From Pollutimonas sp963712655 (lineage in GTDB: Bacteria; Pseudomonadota; Gammaproteobacteria; Burkholderiales; Burkholderiaceae_B): a stretch of 64,000 nt of DNA. This document shows, piece by piece, positions 47,156-55,049 of this stretch (position 1 is the stretch's first letter; every line of letters begins with the position of its first letter). Both the position numbers and the translations under genes were made by a program. The stretch lies in NCBI GenBank assembly GCA_963712655.1, contig CAVQIT010000008.1, positions 1 to 64,000 of the forward strand, in the 5' to 3' direction. Below the pieces are notes generated by a model. That model was given only the letters and a program-made list of their open reading frames with translations. It was not told the DNA's origin and did not search any database.

Positions 47156-48142
47156 ATGAAATTCTTGAAAAATCCAGCCATCCAGGCAATGGCATTTGCC
47201 ATTCTTGCCCTATGCGGCACCGCTGCGCAAGCCGCCGATTCGCCGTTTCCGAACCACCCCGTCAACATCATCGTCCCGTACTTGCCCGGCGGCACGCCCG
47301 ACATCATGGCTCGCGTATTGGCGCCCAAACTCAGCGCCATGTGGGGCCAGCCTGTCATCGTGGAAAACCGGGCGGGCGCAAACGGATCCATCGGTTCGGC
47401 GCACGTCGCAAAATCGAAGGCCGACGGACACACCCTGGTCCTGGGCACCACCGCCACCCACGTCGTCAACGGCCTGCTGTATCGAACCATGCCTTATGAC
47501 GGCGTCAAGGATTTCGCGCCTGTCGCCATGATAGGCACGCTCTCCAATGTACTCGTGGTCAATCCGCAGATTCCGGCCAAATCCGTCAAGGAATTGATCG
47601 CGCTGCTCAAGGCGCAGCCGGATAAATACACCTACGGCTCCGGCGGCAATGGCAGTTCGAATCACTTGGCTGCCGAAATGTTCAAAAGCATGGCTGGCGT
47701 CTCGATGCTGCACATTCCGTACAAAAGCGCGGCGCCCGCCCTGACGGGCTTGATGGCGGGACAAACCTCCATGATTTTTGAAAATGTCTCGACCGCTTTG
47801 CCGCATATTCAAAGCGGCGCCCTGCGCGCCCTGGGCGTGACCAGCGCGCAAGGCTCGCGCGCCTTGCCTGGCGTGCCCAGCATCAACGACGCGGGTTTGC
47901 CCGGCTACGACATGTCGTTCTGGTATGGCTTGCTCGCCCCTGCGAACACGCCGCCGGAAACCGTCGCCAAGATCAACAAAGACGTCATGAGCGTTCTGGC
48001 CATGCCGGATGTGCGCAAAAACATGGAAGACCGCGGCATCGACATGAAACCGAATTCGCCCGATGAATTCAGCAAGTACATGCGCGCCGAAGTCCCCAAG
48101 TGGACCAAGGTGGTAAAAGATTCAGGCGCCAAGCTCGATTAG
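47156..48142 (+). CDS. Bug/TctC-type periplasmic receptor (asparaginase locus)
   Basis: 328 residues: signal peptide (AMAFAILALCGTAAQAADS) and Bug fold (PVNIIVPYLPGGTPDIMAR, VENRAGANGSIGSAHVAKSKADG, YGSGGNGSSNHLAAEMF). Start at 47156 follows GGAGAGC. Bug receptors of known structure often bind aspartate-, glutamate- or nicotinate-like acids. Asparaginase directly downstream suggests an amino-acid amide or dicarboxylate ligand, which is inference. Confidence 0.88.
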   Translation: MKFLKNPAIQAMAFAILALCGTAAQAADSPFPNHPVNIIVPYLPGGTPDIMARVLAPKLSAMWGQPVIVENRAGANGSIGSAHVAKSKADGHTLVLGTTATHVVNGLLYRTMPYDGVKDFAPVAMIGTLSNVLVVNPQIPAKSVKELIALLKAQPDKYTYGSGGNGSSNHLAAEMFKSMAGVSMLHIPYKSAAPALTGLMAGQTSMIFENVSTALPHIQSGALRALGVTSAQGSRALPGVPSINDAGLPGYDMSFWYGLLAPANTPPETVAKINKDVMSVLAMPDVRKNMEDRGIDMKPNSPDEFSKYMRAEVPKWTKVVKDSGAKLD

Positions 48143-48143
48143 G

Positions 48144-49184
48144 ATGAATGTCATGCAAGCCCCGCTTCACGCAAATCATGCGAACCAAAATTCCCGCGGC
48201 CCTCTGCCCCATTGCGTCCTGATCTCCACGGGCGGCACAATCGCCTCGCGTATCGATCCTCAAACCGGCCTGGCCCTGCCTGTGTTGTCGGGCGAAGACC
48301 TGCTCTCCACCCTGCCTGAGCTCGCCGGCATCGCCGACGTACAGATCGAAGACTTGTCGCGCATCCCGTCTCCGCATATAGCGCCGGAACATTGGATAGC
48401 CCTGCACCAGAGAATATCTGAGCTATTGGCGCAGGAACACATCGCGGGAATCGTGGTTACGCACGGCACAGGCACGCTCGAGGAAACCGCCTGGTTTCTG
48501 GACTTGACCCTGGACTCGAAAAAGCCCGTCGTCCTGGTGGGCGCACAGCGCAATGGATCGGAGCAGGGCTATGACGGCCCGCGCAATCTGCTGGATGCTT
48601 TCCGGATTTGCGTCTGCCCCGAATCCCATGGCAAGGGCGTGCTGGTGGCGCTGAACCAGCATATCAATACCGCCCGCGATGTCGCCAAGACACACACCTT
48701 CGATGTCGAAACCTTCAATTCGGGGGAATGGGGCTATATCGGCAATGTAACCATTGATCGCGTGAACTTCCATCGCCAGCCATTGCGCCGCCTGCATATC
48801 CCTGTCGGCGCCTCGGCCATGCCGCGGGTGGATGTGGTATCCATGTACCCGGGTGCGACAGGCGCTTTGGTACAGGCCGCAATCGACGACGGCGCGCACG
48901 GCCTGGTCATACAGGCGGTCGGCTCGGGCCATGTGAACCCCGCCATGTACGCAGCCGTGCAAAAGGCCATTGCCCAAGGCATCCCCATAGTCGTAAGCAC
49001 GCGGGTTGCGAAAGGCGGGACGCGGGCATGCTACGGATTCGAAGGCTCGTCCCAATTGCTGCAAAACGCCGGCGCGGTGCTGGCCGGCGAGTTGTCCGCC
49101 TGGAAAGCACGCGTGGTTTTGATGCTGGCAATTCAGAACGGGACATCTTCCGCCGACGCGATGCCGGCTTATTTTCAAGCGTAA
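48144..49184 (+). CDS. L-asparaginase (type II-like fold, no signal peptide)
   Basis: 346 residues. First catalytic Thr in STGGTIAS; second site HGTGTLEETAWFLDLT; DGPRNLLDAF also conserved. Hydrolyses asparagine (or glutamine/related amides) to the acid and ammonia. No secretion signal is evident, so a cytoplasmic enzyme. Starts 2 bases after the Bug gene stop, certainly the same transcript. Alternative ATG at 48153. Confidence 0.88.
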   Translation: MNVMQAPLHANHANQNSRGPLPHCVLISTGGTIASRIDPQTGLALPVLSGEDLLSTLPELAGIADVQIEDLSRIPSPHIAPEHWIALHQRISELLAQEHIAGIVVTHGTGTLEETAWFLDLTLDSKKPVVLVGAQRNGSEQGYDGPRNLLDAFRICVCPESHGKGVLVALNQHINTARDVAKTHTFDVETFNSGEWGYIGNVTIDRVNFHRQPLRRLHIPVGASAMPRVDVVSMYPGATGALVQAAIDDGAHGLVIQAVGSGHVNPAMYAAVQKAIAQGIPIVVSTRVAKGGTRACYGFEGSSQLLQNAGAVLAGELSAWKARVVLMLAIQNGTSSADAMPAYFQA

Positions 49185-49228
49185 GAAACAAAGCGCAAAA
49201 ACCCGCGCTCAGGTTGCACCGCGAAAAA

Positions 49229-49301
49229 GCGCGGGCCAGGGCCTGTTGGCGCTACATCCCCGTCCGCGTGGGATGTAGCGCCAACAGGCCCTGGCCCGCG
49301 C
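49229..49301. terminator. Very long perfect hairpin between convergent genes
   Basis: 32-base perfect inverted arms (49229-49260 and 49270-49301) around a 9-base loop. Lies between the ends of the asparaginase gene (49184) and the LysR gene (49304). No T run, so function as a bidirectional terminator is inferred from position. It touches the LysR stop. Confidence 0.6.
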
Positions 49302-49303
49302 CC

Positions 49304-50221
49304 CTAGCTGCTCTCCAAGGGCGAAAAATACCGCGACTCGAGCATGACCCGGCGGGCCGTGCTCACGAGCGCCGCAATACCTTCCGATCGCGTCGCCTTG
49401 GGGTAGGCCGCGCAAATATGCAGCGACTCAAACGGTATTTTTTGCCGATAGCCGACAACCGATCCTTTCTGGATCTCGTCTCTCAGGATGCAGGTTGGCA
49501 GCACCCCCATGCCCACGCCTCCGGTCACAAGACGGGCAAGCATCGCCAGACTGTTGCAGGTGCTAAGGGTAAGTCCCGTTCCACCCTCTTTTTCCCACCA
49601 GCGCACCATCATTTCGTGCAATGGCGAAGGCTTGGGCATGCACAGAATAGTGGTGCCGGCCAGCGTTTGCGGATCGGCAAAGGTGCCCGGCAGCGGCCTG
49701 GCCCTGCTTCCCATCCACGCAACAGGCGCCAACGCCAGTACTTCGACGTGCATGTGCGGCGGATAGCCCGGGTCGGCAAGAAAAGCCACATCCAATCGAT
49801 TGGCGGCCAGCTCTTCGGACAGCACGAAGCTATTGCTCACGGTCAATTCAACCTTCAGCCTCGGATAGCGCTCGCCGAACAAGGAAATGATCTGCGGCAG
49901 CACCGCGATGGCGATCGTCTCGGATGAGCCTACCCGCAGCGTTCCCTGCAGTGGATCACCCGTTCGCAGCCGCGTCTCCATCTCGTCCAGCAGCTTGAGT
50001 ATCTGCTCGGTGTACTGCATAGCCACGACCCCGTCCGCATTGAGTTTTGCGGCCCTGCCGTCGCGTTCGAAAAATTTTCGGCCCAACGCCTCTTCGAGCT
50101 CGCGAATCCGCAGCGAAATGGTCGGTTGCGTGACGTTGATGTGCTTGGCCGCGGCCTGGAAAGAGCCAAGCTTGGAAATCGCGGTAAGCGCCTCGATCTG
50201 CGCAAGCGAGTAGCGACGCAT
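49304..50221 (-). CDS. LysR-type regulator (divergent from PEP-mutase/ICL locus)
   Basis: 305 residues. Winged HTH with SKLGSFQAAAKHINVTQPTISLRIRELEEALG and a LysR substrate domain (GSSETIAIAVLPQIISLF). 94 bases from the divergent PEP-mutase-like gene; probably activates that operon with a pathway acid as inducer. Confidence 0.87.
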   Translation of the reverse strand: MRRYSLAQIEALTAISKLGSFQAAAKHINVTQPTISLRIRELEEALGRKFFERDGRAAKLNADGVVAMQYTEQILKLLDEMETRLRTGDPLQGTLRVGSSETIAIAVLPQIISLFGERYPRLKVELTVSNSFVLSEELAANRLDVAFLADPGYPPHMHVEVLALAPVAWMGSRARPLPGTFADPQTLAGTTILCMPKPSPLHEMMVRWWEKEGGTGLTLSTCNSLAMLARLVTGGVGMGVLPTCILRDEIQKGSVVGYRQKIPFESLHICAAYPKATRSEGIAALVSTARRVMLESRYFSPLESS

Positions 50222-50314
50222 TAGAATTTCCTATAGGAAAGCCTGTAAAAGTTTAATTAGTTTAATAGGTTGCGCGTTGTTAGGATAGCTTTATTCACTT
50301 CATACGGAGAACAA

Positions 50315-51265
50315 ATGAGCAAGACCAAACTACTGCGCGACGCCATCTATGCACCGGAAATCCTGGTGCAACCGGGCGTCTTCGATGGGTTCAGCGCCCG
50401 GCTCGTCGAGCACATGGGGTACACAAGCGCGTTCATTACGGGAAGCGGCGTGAGCGAATCGCGGCTTGGCCTGGTCGATGTGGGCATCATGGGCATGGAC
50501 GAGAACGTGACGGCCGCCAACAACATTGCGGCGTGTTCCAACCTGGCGCTCCTGGCCGACGGGGACACCGGCTACGGCAATGCAATCAACGCCTATCACA
50601 CCGTGCGCGCCTTTGAACGCGCGGGGGTGGCGGGTGTGATGCTCGAGGATCAGGTTTGGCCCAAGCGCTGCGGGCACATGCGCGGCAAAGAAGTAATCCC
50701 GCAGGACGAGATGGTGCAGAAGCTTCGCGCCGCATGCGAAGCGCGCCAAGACCAGAATTTCGTCATCAAGTCCAGAACAGACACCCTTGCCACGCACGGG
50801 CTGGATGAAGCGATCCGGCGCCTTAACGCCTACGCGGAAGCAGGCGCGGATCTGCTCTTTGCCGATGCGCTGCTCGATGCGGAACAAATCAGGACGGTCG
50901 CGGCCAACGTTCCCAAGCCGCTATGCGTGAACATGGGTTTTGGGATCCGCCAAAGATCGACCACACCGCTATTGTCGGCCGCACAGCTTCAGGATCTCGG
51001 CGTGGCCGTGGTGATCTATCCGCGGCTTTTGACCGCCTGCGCACTTGCCGGCATGAAGAAAGGCCTGGAAGTCCTGGGCGCATCCCTTGTAAGCGGCCAG
51101 GCGGCTGACAGGCCGGATCTGGCGTTAAGCTTTGAAGAGCTGAACGATATCATGGGGATGCGTGAAATCCAGCGCCTGGAAGAGCGTTACCTCACACCCG
51201 CTCAAAAAGCGGCCAAATATGGCGATGAACAGACCGGCCCGATCAGCCAGGGGGGCCGCCCATGA
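50315..51265 (+). CDS. Isocitrate lyase/PEP mutase superfamily lyase
   Basis: 316 residues, TIM barrel with LLADGDTGYGN (metal-binding Asp region), GVMLEDQVWPKRCGHMRGK (the K-x-C-G-H catalytic loop of the family) and VIKSRTD. The Cys-Gly-His form indicates a lyase (methylisocitrate, dimethylmalate or oxaloacetate-type C-C cleavage) more than a phosphonate mutase. Start at 50315 behind an ACGGAG site. First gene of a four-gene operon. Confidence 0.84.
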   Translation: MSKTKLLRDAIYAPEILVQPGVFDGFSARLVEHMGYTSAFITGSGVSESRLGLVDVGIMGMDENVTAANNIAACSNLALLADGDTGYGNAINAYHTVRAFERAGVAGVMLEDQVWPKRCGHMRGKEVIPQDEMVQKLRAACEARQDQNFVIKSRTDTLATHGLDEAIRRLNAYAEAGADLLFADALLDAEQIRTVAANVPKPLCVNMGFGIRQRSTTPLLSAAQLQDLGVAVVIYPRLLTACALAGMKKGLEVLGASLVSGQAADRPDLALSFEELNDIMGMREIQRLEERYLTPAQKAAKYGDEQTGPISQGGRP

Positions 51266-52119
51266 GCAAGCCGCTTGACACCCTCAAACAAATGCCGGCG
51301 GGCGCCGCCGACTGCCACGCGCATGTCATAAAAAAAGATATGCCGCTCGCCAGCCTGCGCCACTCCCAACCGGCGCGGGATGCCAGCGTCCAGGAATACC
51401 TGCACATCCTGGATACCCACGGTGTTACTTACGGACTGCTGACCGCGCCAAGCTTTTACGGCCCCAATAACGAGGTAATGCTCCAGGCGCTGGAACAAGC
51501 GGCCGGCCGGCTTCGCGGGACGGCCATCGTGGAGCCGGACATTGACGAGGGCGAGCTCTCCCGCATGAAAGACAAGGGTGTGTGCGGCATTCGGCTCAAC
51601 TGGATCAGGCGCGACGCCCTGCCGGACCTGGGTTCGCGTGAGTACCAGAGCCTGCTCGCCAAGGCAAAGAATCTGGGGCTGCACATCGAAGTGTATCTGG
51701 AAGGCGAGTTTTTGCCGGGTGTCCTCAAGGCCATCAACGAAAGCGGCGCGCGCGCCGTCATCGATCACTTCGGTCACCCGAAAGGAGAAAATGGGATCGA
51801 CAGCGAAGGATTCAATGCGCTGCTCGGCGCCATTGAGGCGGGCAATACCTGGGTCAAGTTCTCGGCGCCGTTTCGACTGCGCGGCAGCGACCCGGCGGCC
51901 CTTGCCCAAAAAATTATCGCCCGGTCAGATGGCCAACGCGCTGTCTGGGCAACCGACTGGCCGTGGGTGGGCTTCGAAGACAAAGTCACTTATCAACAAT
52001 GCGTCGACAGGCTCTTTGAGTGGGTGCCCGACAAAACGGTTCGGGACCGCATCCTAGTTGACACAGCGCATGATCTCTTTGGATTCGGCTCGGAAAATGC
52101 TGGCCTGGACTCTCGGTAG
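51262..52119 (+). CDS. Amidohydrolase-family (LigI/2-pyrone-4,6-dicarboxylate lactonase-like) hydrolase
   Basis: 285 residues. N-terminal DCHAHVI (HxH metal-type motif), VIDHFGHPKG (His) and VWATDWPWVG (Asp) match the TIM-barrel PDC-hydrolase group, which opens lactones of dicarboxylic acids. Overlaps the lyase gene by 4 bases (ATGA). May feed the ICL-type lyase with an opened acid. Confidence 0.83.
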   Translation: MSKPLDTLKQMPAGAADCHAHVIKKDMPLASLRHSQPARDASVQEYLHILDTHGVTYGLLTAPSFYGPNNEVMLQALEQAAGRLRGTAIVEPDIDEGELSRMKDKGVCGIRLNWIRRDALPDLGSREYQSLLAKAKNLGLHIEVYLEGEFLPGVLKAINESGARAVIDHFGHPKGENGIDSEGFNALLGAIEAGNTWVKFSAPFRLRGSDPAALAQKIIARSDGQRAVWATDWPWVGFEDKVTYQQCVDRLFEWVPDKTVRDRILVDTAHDLFGFGSENAGLDSR

Positions 52120-52156
52120 AACATATCACTCAATTTATAGACAAGGAGGCAACACC

Positions 52157-53104
52157 ATGAACAAGTATAAATTTATCGGCGCCGCGGTTTTAATGGCGTT
52201 GGCACAGATATCCGTGGCCAAAGATGTGGCCAGGCTCATCATTCCGACCGCGCCTGGCGGCGGGACCGACACTCTCTTTCGGGCCATTGCCAAATACGCC
52301 GAGCCGCACCTGAATGCAACACTGGTTGTGCAAAATTCAGGAGGCGCGGGCGGCGCGATTGGCGTGAGCCAGCTTACACGCGCAAAACCCGACGGGCTGA
52401 CCATGGCCGGCATCTGGATGGGTCCCATCACAGTGGCTCCGCACACCATCAATACGACCTACGGCCTGGATGACTACATTCCGGTCATTCAACTTGATAG
52501 CGCTCCCTACGTGTTTTGTGTGCGCCCGGATTTCCCTGCAAACAACGGCAAGGAGCTGCTGGAAGAGCTGAAGAAAAAACCGAATACCTACACATTCGGA
52601 ACCGATGGGGTTGCCGGTCCCGGCCAACTTGCCGCGGAGCGCGTTTTCCAGGAGTTTGGGGTGAAGGCGCGCGACATTCCATATCGTGGCGCCGGAGAGA
52701 CAATGCCAGCGCTTCTGGGCAGCGTGGTCGACATCTATGTCGGATCCATTCCCCCGGCTGTGGTAATGGAAAAGGCGAGCCAAGCCAAGTGCCTGCTTGT
52801 CACGTCGGCCAAGCCGGTGCCGGCGCTACCCCGCGCCATGAGCCTGGGCGAACTCGGCATCCCGGAAAAAGAAACCCTCTTGTGGCATGGAATCATCGTT
52901 CCGGCCGGCACCCCGGATGCGGCTGTAAAGCGCATCGAGGATGCCTTTGAAAAGGCCGCGAATTCTCCGGAAATGGCCGAGTTTTTCGAAACCGCGGGGG
53001 TGGCCAAGACGATACTCAGGCGCAAGGAGTTCTCTGCGCACATTCGCAGCGAGTATACGGAATTGGGCAAGATGGTCGAAAGCCTGGGCCTGAAAAAACA
53101 ATGA
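52157..53104 (+). CDS. Bug/TctC-type periplasmic receptor (lyase-amidohydrolase operon)
   Basis: 315 residues: signal peptide (FIGAAVLMALAQISVAKDV) and Bug fold (VARLIIPTAPGGGTDTLFR, VQNSGGAGGAIGVSQLTRAKPDG, YTFGTDGVAGPGQLAAERVF). Start at 52157 behind AAGGAGGC. Third Bug gene in the window; expected to capture the operon's acidic substrate. Overlaps the SDR gene start by 4 bases. Confidence 0.88.
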   Translation: MNKYKFIGAAVLMALAQISVAKDVARLIIPTAPGGGTDTLFRAIAKYAEPHLNATLVVQNSGGAGGAIGVSQLTRAKPDGLTMAGIWMGPITVAPHTINTTYGLDDYIPVIQLDSAPYVFCVRPDFPANNGKELLEELKKKPNTYTFGTDGVAGPGQLAAERVFQEFGVKARDIPYRGAGETMPALLGSVVDIYVGSIPPAVVMEKASQAKCLLVTSAKPVPALPRAMSLGELGIPEKETLLWHGIIVPAGTPDAAVKRIEDAFEKAANSPEMAEFFETAGVAKTILRRKEFSAHIRSEYTELGKMVESLGLKKQ

Positions 53105-53904
53105 CGCACGCCGCCCCGCTCGCCTGCGACCCGCCCAAGGCCATGCGAGTGCTCGTCACCGGGGCGGCTCGCGGTATCGGGCTTGCCATCGCGCACGCGT
53201 TTCTCGGGGAGGGCGCGCGCGTCTTTATTTGCGACAGCGACAGCAACGCGCTGGATGCCCTGCCGCAAAGCGATCGACCACTTTTCGCAGCCCATGCCGA
53301 CGTCGCCGACTCCCAATCTGTTCAACATCTCATGAGCCAAGTCCAAGAGACGCTCGGAGGCCTGGACGTTCTGGTCAACAACGCCGCCATTACGGGTCCC
53401 TTTGGACCCATCGAAGAAAATGATCCGGATCTTTGGGCCAAGGCAATCTCGGTGAATCTGGTCGGTCAATTCAACTGCGCACACCGCGCCGTGCCGCTTC
53501 TGAAAGCCGCGGGCGGCGGCAGTCTGGTCAACATGTCCTCCGTGGCCGGGCGCCTGGGCTACCCGATGCGCAGCGCTTACGCCGCGTCCAAGTGGGGCAT
53601 TATCGGCCTGACCCAAACTCTCGCCATGGAATTGGGTCCGCACGGCATCCGGGTGAATGCGATTCTTCCCGGCATCGTCGATAACGAGCGGCATAGGGCG
53701 CAGGTTCGAGCTCAAGCCGACCGGCTCGGCATCAGCATTGAAGCGATGAATCGGCGCTACCTGGACACCATTTCCATGGGCGAAAAGGTCCATGAGGAGG
53801 AAATTGCCGAACTCGTGCTTTTTATTGCGTCCAGGCGCGGACGGCACATCAATGGCCAGTCGCTTGGGGTGTGCGGCAATGTGGAAACCATGCGGAGGCG
53901 GTGA
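53101..53904 (+). CDS. Short-chain dehydrogenase/reductase (lyase operon)
   Basis: 267 residues with TGAARGIGLAI, NNAAITG, NMSSVAG (Ser) and YAASK (Tyr-Lys), all intact. ATG overlaps the Bug stop (ATGA). Presumably oxidises a hydroxy acid in the pathway. Last gene before a toxin-antitoxin promoter. Confidence 0.86.
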   Translation: MTHAAPLACDPPKAMRVLVTGAARGIGLAIAHAFLGEGARVFICDSDSNALDALPQSDRPLFAAHADVADSQSVQHLMSQVQETLGGLDVLVNNAAITGPFGPIEENDPDLWAKAISVNLVGQFNCAHRAVPLLKAAGGGSLVNMSSVAGRLGYPMRSAYAASKWGIIGLTQTLAMELGPHGIRVNAILPGIVDNERHRAQVRAQADRLGISIEAMNRRYLDTISMGEKVHEEEIAELVLFIASRRGRHINGQSLGVCGNVETMRRR

Positions 53905-53912
53905 CTCCTCTC

Positions 53913-53941
53913 TTGACCTGTACGGACAATTGGCGTACATT
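53913..53941 (+). promoter_or_regulatory. Promoter of the toxin-antitoxin pair with embedded dyad
   Basis: -35 TTGACC (53913-53918), 17-base spacer, -10 TACATT (53936-53941). tgtac at the start of the spacer and gtaca over the -10 form an inverted repeat around it, a natural site for antitoxin autorepression. ATG of the antitoxin is 45 bases further. Confidence 0.6.
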
Positions 53942-53985
53942 AGAAATTAAGTTCGAAATCATCCGCCGGAATTGCGGGGTCCGCT

Positions 53986-54282
53986 ATGCAACACACGACT
54001 GAAACCCTTGAGAAGACGCGCAATGCGCGGCTGGAAACACGCGTCTCCAGCGACCAGAAGAGTCTTTTCCAGCGCGCTGCGACGCTGTCCGGCCGCAGCT
54101 TGAGCGAGTTCGTCATCGAAAGCACCCAAGAGGCCGCGGCGCGAATCGTCAAAGAGCATGAAATCATCCGGCTGGCGCGGGACGAGCAAGAGGCGTTCGT
54201 ATCCGCACTGCTTTCATCCGCCAAGCCCGGCGCCCGCTTGAGCAAAGCCGCAAAAAGCTACCGCCTGAAAGCGGGGCTTTGA
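53986..54282 (+). CDS. DUF1778 (TacA-like) antitoxin
   Basis: 98 residues: N-terminal ribbon-helix-helix (ARLETRVSSDQKSLFQRAATLSGRSLSEFVIEST) and a C-terminal toxin-binding tail. Partner of the GNAT toxin immediately downstream. Represses its own promoter in the family. Confidence 0.88.
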   Translation: MQHTTETLEKTRNARLETRVSSDQKSLFQRAATLSGRSLSEFVIESTQEAAARIVKEHEIIRLARDEQEAFVSALLSSAKPGARLSKAAKSYRLKAGL

Positions 54283-54801
54283 TTGCCGCCTATCCTGTCG
54301 CCCGATCATGTCGTTCCACTTGAAAAGGACCACAAGCGGGATGCTTTCGACTGCGGCAACGAAGAACTGAATCGTTATCTGCGCCGACAGGCGCGGCAAG
54401 ATGCCGAACGGCACGTTGCCGCGCCATTTGTTTTGCGCGACCCTGACAACCGCGTGGTCCTCGGCTTCTATACCTTATCGGCGTCGCTCATCCCGCTGGA
54501 CGAGTTGCCCGAAGCCATGCTGAAGAAACTCCCGCGCTATGACCATCTTCCGGTCGTCCTGCTGGGGCGCCTGGCGGTTGACCGGACGGCGAAAGGCCAA
54601 GGGATCGGTGAATTCCTATTGCTCGACGCGCTGCACCGCAGCTTGCAAACGGCCCGGCAGATCGGGGCCATGGCGGTGATCGTGGATGCCAGGGACCCAA
54701 GCGCCGAGGGTTTTTACAAGCGCTTTGATTTCCTTCCCTTCCAGCGCAAGCCGTTGCGTTTGTTCCTGCCAATGCGCCAGATCGCCCGGCTCTTTGAGTG
54801 A
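54283..54801 (+). CDS. GNAT-family (TacT-like) toxin acetyltransferase
   Basis: 172 residues: GNAT fold with LGRLAVDRTAKGQGIGEFLL (acetyl-CoA loop) and the C-terminal AEGFYKRFDFLPF (catalytic Tyr position in TacT). TacT-type toxins acetylate aminoacyl-tRNA. Reading starts at a TTG directly after the antitoxin stop (TGATTG), which could limit toxin yield. The pair sits beside an integrase remnant. Confidence 0.88.
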   Translation: MPPILSPDHVVPLEKDHKRDAFDCGNEELNRYLRRQARQDAERHVAAPFVLRDPDNRVVLGFYTLSASLIPLDELPEAMLKKLPRYDHLPVVLLGRLAVDRTAKGQGIGEFLLLDALHRSLQTARQIGAMAVIVDARDPSAEGFYKRFDFLPFQRKPLRLFLPMRQIARLFE

Positions 54802-55006
54802 TAGATCCTGGCTGGTACCTGCGGCAGCGCGGCTGGCTGGCCGGCACGTGTTCATAAATCCAGAAACCGGTGATCGACAGACACGTCAGCCGCAATGGAT
54901 ATTGTGTGGCGACCGACGCTAAAAGCGCTGGGCATCAGACATCGCGATGCACGGCAGGCCCGTCATACCTTTGCCACCATGTGCCTTATGGCCGGGATGA
55001 ATCCGA

Positions 55007-55021
55007 TAATGGGGAAGAGCC
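55007..55021 (+). repeat. Solo ISL3 terminal end (excision scar) in the integrase remnant
   Basis: taatggggaagagcc is identical to the outer end of the ISL3 element at 56340-56354. It forms part of a 21-base in-frame insert after MAGMNP in the integrase reading frame. Reads as a leftover of an earlier insertion. Confidence 0.55.
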
Positions 55022-55049
55022 ATTCGGCCTACGTTTCAAGATAGATGGG

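Noticed and set aside
50315..51265. Assignment as phosphoenolpyruvate mutase (phosphonate synthesis)
   Set aside because: The active loop reads KRCGH as in lyases of the superfamily, and no phosphonopyruvate decarboxylase or other phosphonate genes are nearby.
52735..53940. Long antisense open frames, for example here and at 3989-5107 (+), 5152-5958 (+), 8735-9988 (-), 59561-60676 (+)
   Set aside because: Each lies wholly opposite a strong gene with recognised motifs and has shadow composition (His/Arg/Gly-rich) without any domain.
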